Assembly: GCA_930367205.1 (NCBI GenBank)
Contig: OV884011.1
Location: forward strand, 120,277,866-120,341,865
DNA: 64,000 bases
Origin: Acanthosoma haemorrhoidale
Lineage: Eukaryota; Arthropoda; Insecta; Hemiptera; Acanthosomatidae
Direction of reading: 5' to 3'
The notes below the pieces were generated by a model that was not told where the DNA came from, made no database searches, and worked only from the letters and a program-made list of their open reading frames with translations. Shown here one piece after another: positions 58,911 to 64,000 of the stretch; position 1 is the first letter of the stretch, and each line of letters starts with the position of its first letter. The position numbers were made by a program, and so were the translations under genes.

Positions 58911-59896
58911 TGTCGGGGCGTCACTAGGGGAGTGCCTGATCACTCTAGCCCTGGTGACAAGTGCGGATCGATGTAGTTTATAACATGTACCATTGTTACA
59001 TGTCGGCATTTTTATATCTGACTCCATTTATTGATAGGAATGTGTCCCGACAAGACACTATGTTCAAAAGAAAAAGGTAGAGAGGTAGCATAAATGATAA
59101 TACCGGTTCAGAGTTCACACGGGGCACGGCGGCGTAGCAGACTGAGGGCGGCAGGTGGTCGGAAGACTCGGCAGACAGCGTGACGACCCATAGGACAGCA
59201 GGGAGAGAGAGTAGGGTTTTCTCCTTATTCCCTCACCTTTTTATATCATCTCCCCTCCCTCGCGAGAGGTGCAGTTGCTGACAGGGGCATGTTTTATGAT
59301 ACGTGTTGACCACTTTGCTGTATGGCCGTTGGGATAAAAAGGGGACTCCATTTATTGATAGGAATGTGTCCCGACAAGACACTATGTTCAAAAGAAAAAG
59401 GTAGAGAGGTAGCATAAATGATAATACCGGTTCAGAGTTCACACGGGGCACGGCGGCGTAGCAGACTGAGGGCGGCAGGTGGTCGGAAGACTCGGCAGAC
59501 AGCGTGACGACCCATAGGACAGCAGGGAGAGAGAGTAGGGTTTTCTCCTTATTCCCTCACCTTTTTATATCATCTCCCCTCCCTCGCGAGAGGTGCAGTT
59601 GCTGACAGGGGCATGTTTTATGATACGTGTTGACCACTTTGCTGTATGGCCGTTGGGATAAAAAGGGTGTGTTTATGGCAGGAAGGTGGCTAATTCGTGT
59701 AGGTTTATAGCCGTGCTCTTTGAGTTGCTGTCTACGACTTCCGACCTCTCTATGATTTATTACCGTCTGTCGGTGTTCGTACTACGTGCCGCGACCCTGA
59801 TTTATTCCAAAGAAGCTTACAAGATTTACATTATATTATCATACATTATGAACCAGAGTGTAGGGTAATTTACATATATAGTTAGCGGTCGCTATA
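58911..59896 (-). repeat. Solo LTR of Kabuki-like family with 5-bp TSD and internal duplication
   Basis: It starts TGTCGGGGCG at 58911 (the LTR 3' end) and ends GCTATA at 59896, the 5' end with one change from TGTAGC. The direct repeat CCTAT lies at 58906-58910 and 59897-59901. It is longer than sister LTRs because of a 324-bp tandem duplication. Without it the LTR is 662 bp. Confidence 0.9.
59021..59668. repeat. 324-bp tandem duplication inside the LTR
   Basis: 59021-59344 and 59345-59668 are identical as read, including the stretch CAGACTGAGGGCGGCAGG. The shared boundary is GGACTCCATTTATTG. Confidence 0.95.
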
Positions 59897-59939
59897 CCTA
59901 TATTCTCCAACTATTTGAAATTTATTTCAGAGTGAAGTC

Positions 59940-60955
59940 AAAGAAAAGAAAAGTTATTGATGAAAATAGGAACTTATTTTAAAAAAGATTATTTTTTCAC
60001 AACTCAAAATTAATTAATTCGATTTGCAAACTATAAGTCATCGCTTTGATGGCTTTTCATCTGAAATAGTAGAAACTTTGCGAGATAAAATTAACCAATT
60101 AAAAGCATATTCTTTTGCACTTGTTATCTCACATCTCAACTTCTGATATTTATTCGGGGTGTAAATGATTCATTCCAAGTGACAGAAGAAATGTTATATC
60201 TTTTAAATAACATAAAATAAAATGTTTTTCAGGGGATTGAAAAATGTTTAGCCGAAAATATTTTAAATTTTGAGGCTCTTGCCGGATTGACAACAGACGG
60301 AGCACCTCCATTGGGTAGGTAAAAACAAGGGAGCTATAAAATTACTTATGTGTAAGCTAGATTGCAGAGGCATCAGAATCTAAGTTATTTTTATTATTCA
60401 ATGTTTGATACATCAAAAAAATTTATATGCTCGAGTATTATTAATGAATCACTTTATAATCGTAGTTATAAAGATAATAAATTACATTTGTTCACATGCT
60501 CTTCAGCATTGCCAATTCAAAGAATTCTTTACCAATGTTAAATAGTCAAGTCGTCAAAAATGTTAAAAATATTTTTTTACGGAAGGAAACAAATATGTTT
60601 ATGAACGAGAATCAAAAATCAGTTCCTCAATTATGTGATGATAAGTGACCTATGTTTTAAAAACTTAATCAGCTAAATAACGACCCACAAGAGCAAGATA
60701 ATATAATAATCGATGTTTATAATTTCATCAAAGCTTTTAATAAGAAATTATTTTTATTTGAGTTCCAACTTATAATTAATAGTGCCAAACATTTACGCTG
60801 TTAAATAACTTGCTAAATAGCCAATCTAAGAATTTCTCAAATTGTGCTAATGAAATAAAGAAACTTATAACTGCATTTGATATTCATTTTTCAGAATAAC
60901 CAAATATGATAAAATGTTTAAAATATTTAATGCCCATTTCATGTTCATGTGACTC
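59940..60955 (+). pseudogene. hAT-superfamily transposase relic
   Basis: In broken frames on the plus strand I read FDGFSSEIVETLRDKINQLK, AYSFALVI (60015-60130), LIFIRGVNDSFQVTEEMLYL (60139-60200), then GIEKCLAENILNFEALAGLTTDGAP (60234-60310). The order and the LTTDGAP signature match hAT-like transposases of the ZBED/GTF2IRD2 type. Stops and indels throughout. The C-terminal dimerisation region may extend to about 60955 in decayed form. No terminal repeats were found. Confidence 0.8.
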
Positions 60956-60980
60956 TTTAAAAATCTACAAATGGTGATAA

Positions 60981-61580
60981 TTGAGTTACAGAGTAACAAC
61001 AATACGAAACATACTTTTGCGTCCACATAAAACATTATGTTTTTACAATACTTATTCCTGTCCGCCAATCATTTTAAATTTAATTCCTCTCCCTGTGTCT
61101 GAGACAGTACGGTATTTAGGCTTCCATCTCGACAAAAGACTGACATGGAACCCACGCACGAGGCTAAAAAGATAAGAACTAAACAGACGCTTTGGACAAC
61201 TGTACAGACTACTTCGAAGGACATCCCACCTCTCAATAGAAAACAAACTACTTATTTACAAGGTTATACTTAAGCCAATCTGGACATACGGAATAGAGCT
61301 ATGGGGGACAGCAAAAAAGTCGTACATCAAGCGCATCCAATCCTTTCAATCAAAAGTCCTAAGAACAATAGTAAATGCCCCTTATTACGTCAGCAACAAA
61401 ACCCTTCACAACGATCTGAATATACCCTATATTCTTGAACTCACCCCTTCCAAGTTCATGAAATTCCATAGTAACCTATCCAACCACCCTAATCCTGTAG
61501 CACAGTCATTGCACTGCACCACTCCCCCCTATAAACCTCTTCGGAGATTAAAACGGCAGTGGCCTCGTGACCTGCTATAA
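60981..61580 (+). pseudogene. Jockey-like (family A) RT C-terminus with one in-frame stop
   Basis: The frame is open from 60981 to 61580 apart from a TAA at 61173-61175. It reads ETVRYLGFHLDKRLTWNP, then RFGQLYRLLRRTSHLSIENK, ILKPIWTYGIELWGTAKK, FQSKVLRTIVNAPYYVSN, and ends RRLKRQWPRDLL. It is the best-preserved C-terminus of family A here. It is 5'-truncated; upstream is the hAT relic. Confidence 0.85.
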
Positions 61581-61712
61581 CTAAGTGATAGTGGGAGTTC
61601 TGGCAATGGCCAGTTTCTCTAATCATGTCCTGAGCGTCTGTGGCTCTCGCGCTCTTGGTCAGCCTCCGCTGGCTCTTCTCCAGTGACGCGGCTGACGTAG
61701 GAGCGTGGGGGA
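61581..61712 (+). repeat. Start of family A 3' UTR, truncated
   Basis: CTAAGTGATAGTGGGAGTTC through GTGGGGGACT matches 14023-14158 and then stops, replaced by unrelated sequence. Confidence 0.8.
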
Positions 61713-62077
61713 CTCACAGAGTTCATCACGTCGTTCATTATCTTCAAACATGTCTATTTAGAAAACCAGCATAGTGAAAGGAAGGATTAAAAAATATCTT
61801 ATTAATAAAGACTCGAGAGTTAATTTTATTGAGCCATATTGTAACAATAAAGTTTTATTGTTGTTTGCATTAAACGTTTTGAAAGCAAGTTTACCCAAAA
61901 TGCTCTGTATAGTTAAGCGTCATTGAAGTAAAGTAATTGAACCATATCTTTTAGTGACAGACGTATTCGTTCATAGTGATCGGTTTCTATAAAGTTATTG
62001 AGGAACAATCCTAACAAAGAATATTACTATACTATTATATTGGTAGGGGCCGCTTCAAAAAAAATCAACAACTTTGA
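61713..62077. other. Intergenic
   Basis: AT-rich, nothing recognised. Confidence 0.4.
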
Positions 62078-62123
62078 AGAATCATTGGACATACCAACGA
62101 CCGGAAAAAAAACATAAAACGAG

Positions 62124-62976
62124 TGTAGTGATATATAGCGAAGCGCTAAAAATATGTAAATTACCCTACACTCTGGTTCATAATGTATTATAATAGAAAT
62201 GCAAATCTGTGTAACTTCTGGTAATAAATCATAGAGGGATCGGCAGAGGTAGACAAGTAACTCAGAGGGCCCTGCCATAAAACCTAGGGCAAGCACTTAC
62301 CCCTATTAGAATAGCCCTTCAGTCACGTTCCCGTGGTCATAAAATCATGCTAGGAACAGCTTAGTCACGTAACTCGGGAGGCGGGACATCATAAAACACA
62401 CCCTTTTGGACCAACGGGATAATAAAACAGACCACCTGCAGACGGACTCCGCCTTCCACGAGGGAGGGGGGTACAATATTTATATCAGTAAGTTTTCGCC
62501 CTGAGAGACACTCTGTTTCTTAGTCTCCACCGCCGCATTACCTCGCGATACGACCAGGGCCTCGGGGCTCTGGGAGTAAGCCCACTCAGCCTTCCGCTAG
62601 TCTACTCTCGCTATGCCACACCTCTACGACGGCACTTTGCCTCACAGCCTCTAGCAGACCTCTGACGACTTGAACCTATTACGCCGATCTCTCGCCCGAA
62701 CTCTGAAAACTGGTCTTATTCTTTATGAACCTCTGAACCTCATCCTGAACACAGTGTCTTGTCGGGACACATTCCTATCAATAAATGGAGTCAGATATTA
62801 ACGCCTATATGGAAGATGGTCCATGTTATTACCTACAACAATCTGCACTTGTCACCAGCGCTAGAGTGATCAGGCACTCCCCTAGTGACGCCCCCCGACA
62901 ATTGTTGACCTCCGACAATTGTCCACCTCTTCCGACAATTGGTGACCCTCGACGTGCACAAGAAGCTTTTCCGACA
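62124..62976 (+). repeat. Kabuki-like LTR insertion carrying its primer-binding site, 5-bp TSD
   Basis: It starts TGTAGTGATATA and ends TTCCGACA, flanked by ACGAG at 62119-62123 and 62977-62981. The family LTR terminus (CCCCCCGACA) is at 62900; the insert continues 76 bp further and contains several CCGACAATTG-like units and a primer-binding site before ending again in CCGACA. A related uninterrupted copy of the target sequence lies at 63440-63550, inverted, confirming the insertion boundaries. Confidence 0.85.
62940..62956 (+). promoter_or_regulatory. Primer-binding site, complementary to tRNA-Trp (one extra base)
   Basis: TGGTGACCCTCGACGTG resembles the complement of the animal tRNA-Trp 3' end (TGGTGACCCCGACGTG) with one extra T. 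tRNA-Trp priming is characteristic of the CsRn1/Kabuki clade. Confidence 0.65.
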
Positions 62977-63058
62977 ACGAGGTATGTTATAAATATATAT
63001 ATTTAAAATTGCTGCTGCCAGTAGAATTTAAAAAAAAAAAAATTTTTTTTTTCTTCAT

Positions 63059-63320
63059 AGCCCCTTTAAACTTACAGACAATTATATACAATTATAGATC
63101 CTCAGGTGAATCCATTTACAAATTATTCTGTATTTCCTGTAGCATCACTACATTATATACAGGTTTTGTTATTTTATAGAAATTATATAATCGAATAAAC
63201 AAGTATAATGATATACATTATACGTGACTAGACGATACTGACTAATAAGGTGATGGGGCTCACCTTTTTGATCAACCTTAAAACTAACTTACATACTAAT
63301 TCTTATCCTATTTTTTCCCC
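63059..63320. repeat. Left arm of a large inverted repeat
   Basis: AGATCCTCAGGTGAATCCAT through CCTATTTTTTCCCC is repeated in inverse at 63557-63829 with few differences. Spacer is about 236 bp. No transposase frame is present, so it fits a foldback or other non-autonomous DNA element. Confidence 0.85.
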
Positions 63321-63556
63321 GACAGTCTGTTGCCATCGACGCGGCAGGGGTGGTGGGGTCATAGTGTTAAACACTGGATTTGTCAGGTGCTGCAACGAAA
63401 GAACAGATAATGTTTAGTGGAGGTCTACAAAATAAACTTAGCATTCTCGTTCTACTGGCAGCAGCATAAATATATATATATATTTATAACATACCTCGTT
63501 TCATATATATATATTTTTTTTTTTCCGGTCGTTGGTATGTGCAATGATTCTTCAAT

Positions 63557-63829
63557 GGGGAAAAATTAGGATAAGAATTAGTATGTAAGTTAGTTTTAAG
63601 GTTGATCAAAAAGGTGAGCCCCATCACCTTGCTAGTTACCTTGTTAGTCAGTTTAGTCCAGTCACGTATAATGTATATCATTATACTTGTTTATTCATTA
63701 TATAATTTCTATAAAATAACAAAACCTGTATATAATGTAGTGATGCTACAGGAAATACAAAATAATTTGTAAATAGATTCACCTGAGGATCTATAATTAT
63801 ATATAATTATCTGGAAATTCAAAGGGGTT
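63557..63829. repeat. Right arm of a large inverted repeat
   Basis: Inverse partner of 63059-63320; includes GGTGAGCCCCATCACCTTG near 63613 and CACCTGAGGATCTATAATTA near 63780. Confidence 0.85.
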
Positions 63830-64000
63830 ATGAAAGGGAAAAAAAAAAAATATCTGTTCTTTCAAGTGAGTGTTGTATCCATGTTGTTCCGGAGTACTTT
63901 GTCACTGCATTAATTTGACAGAAGCTACTAAAAATGTTTTGTTAGTTTCACAGGATTGATGTAGACTTATAATAATATATTATAATAATGTGTCTCATTA

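Larger units (their letters stand above)
62078..63020. repeat. Outer inverted-repeat segment interrupted by the LTR
   Basis: 62078-62123 (GAAGAATCATTGGACATACC, then AACGACCGG) plus 62977-63020 (ACGAGGTATGTTATAAATAT, GCTGCTGCCAGTAGAA) is repeated without interruption, inverted, at about 63455-63552. Confidence 0.75.

Overview
This is AT-rich animal DNA, most likely from an insect. The Jockey-type non-LTR elements, the Kabuki/CsRn1-like Ty3/Gypsy element with a tRNA-Trp primer site, mariner and hAT remnants, tRNA-derived repeats and GT-AG intron signals all fit an arthropod. The order cannot be told from the sequence. There is no bacterial gene organisation, rRNA or CRISPR. Almost everything recognisable is a transposable element (TE) or a broken piece of one. 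Calls rest on reading translations and comparing repeats within the window; no database search was run.

Layout. 1-612: Jockey-like (family A) reverse-transcriptase remnant, minus strand. 615-4350: degraded Ty3/Gypsy element in an odd order, integrase end, then an 850-bp LTR, then gag-protease-RT-RNase H. 4355-5335 and 7779-9175: 5' parts of family A. 12240-18740: family A 3' ends and one long copy (15360-18740). 22643-23421 and 24137-25014: solo LTRs of the same Ty3/Gypsy family, each with a 5-bp target duplication. 26485-27258: another non-LTR 3' end inside a 13-bp target duplication. 28490-33235: family A 3' fragments, tRNA-like repeats and a possible small three-exon host gene on the minus strand (31990 down to 30880). 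37692-37807: a mariner miniature element. 38173-43506: a complete, recent-looking 5.3-kb Ty3/Gypsy retrotransposon with identical 180-bp LTRs, gag, a zinc-knuckle frame and an uninterrupted 1107-aa pol. 47893-55790: two further Jockey-like elements (families B and C) head to tail, both inactivated. 58911-59896: solo LTR with an internal 324-bp tandem duplication. 59940-60955: hAT transposase remnant. 60981-61712: family A RT end. 62124-62976: an LTR carrying its primer-binding site, sitting inside a large inverted-repeat structure that runs to about 63829.

How the pieces relate. The fragments belong to a few families and can be compared with each other. Family A supplies 5' UTR, ORF1, endonuclease, RT and 3' UTR from different copies. 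The Kabuki-like LTR family appears at least seven times. The 38-43 kb element is the only one that looks capable of activity. Host genes are nearly absent; the best candidates are the three-exon model at 30880-31990, one membrane-protein-like exon at 6322-6638, and a splice-acceptor-plus-ORF segment near 32990.
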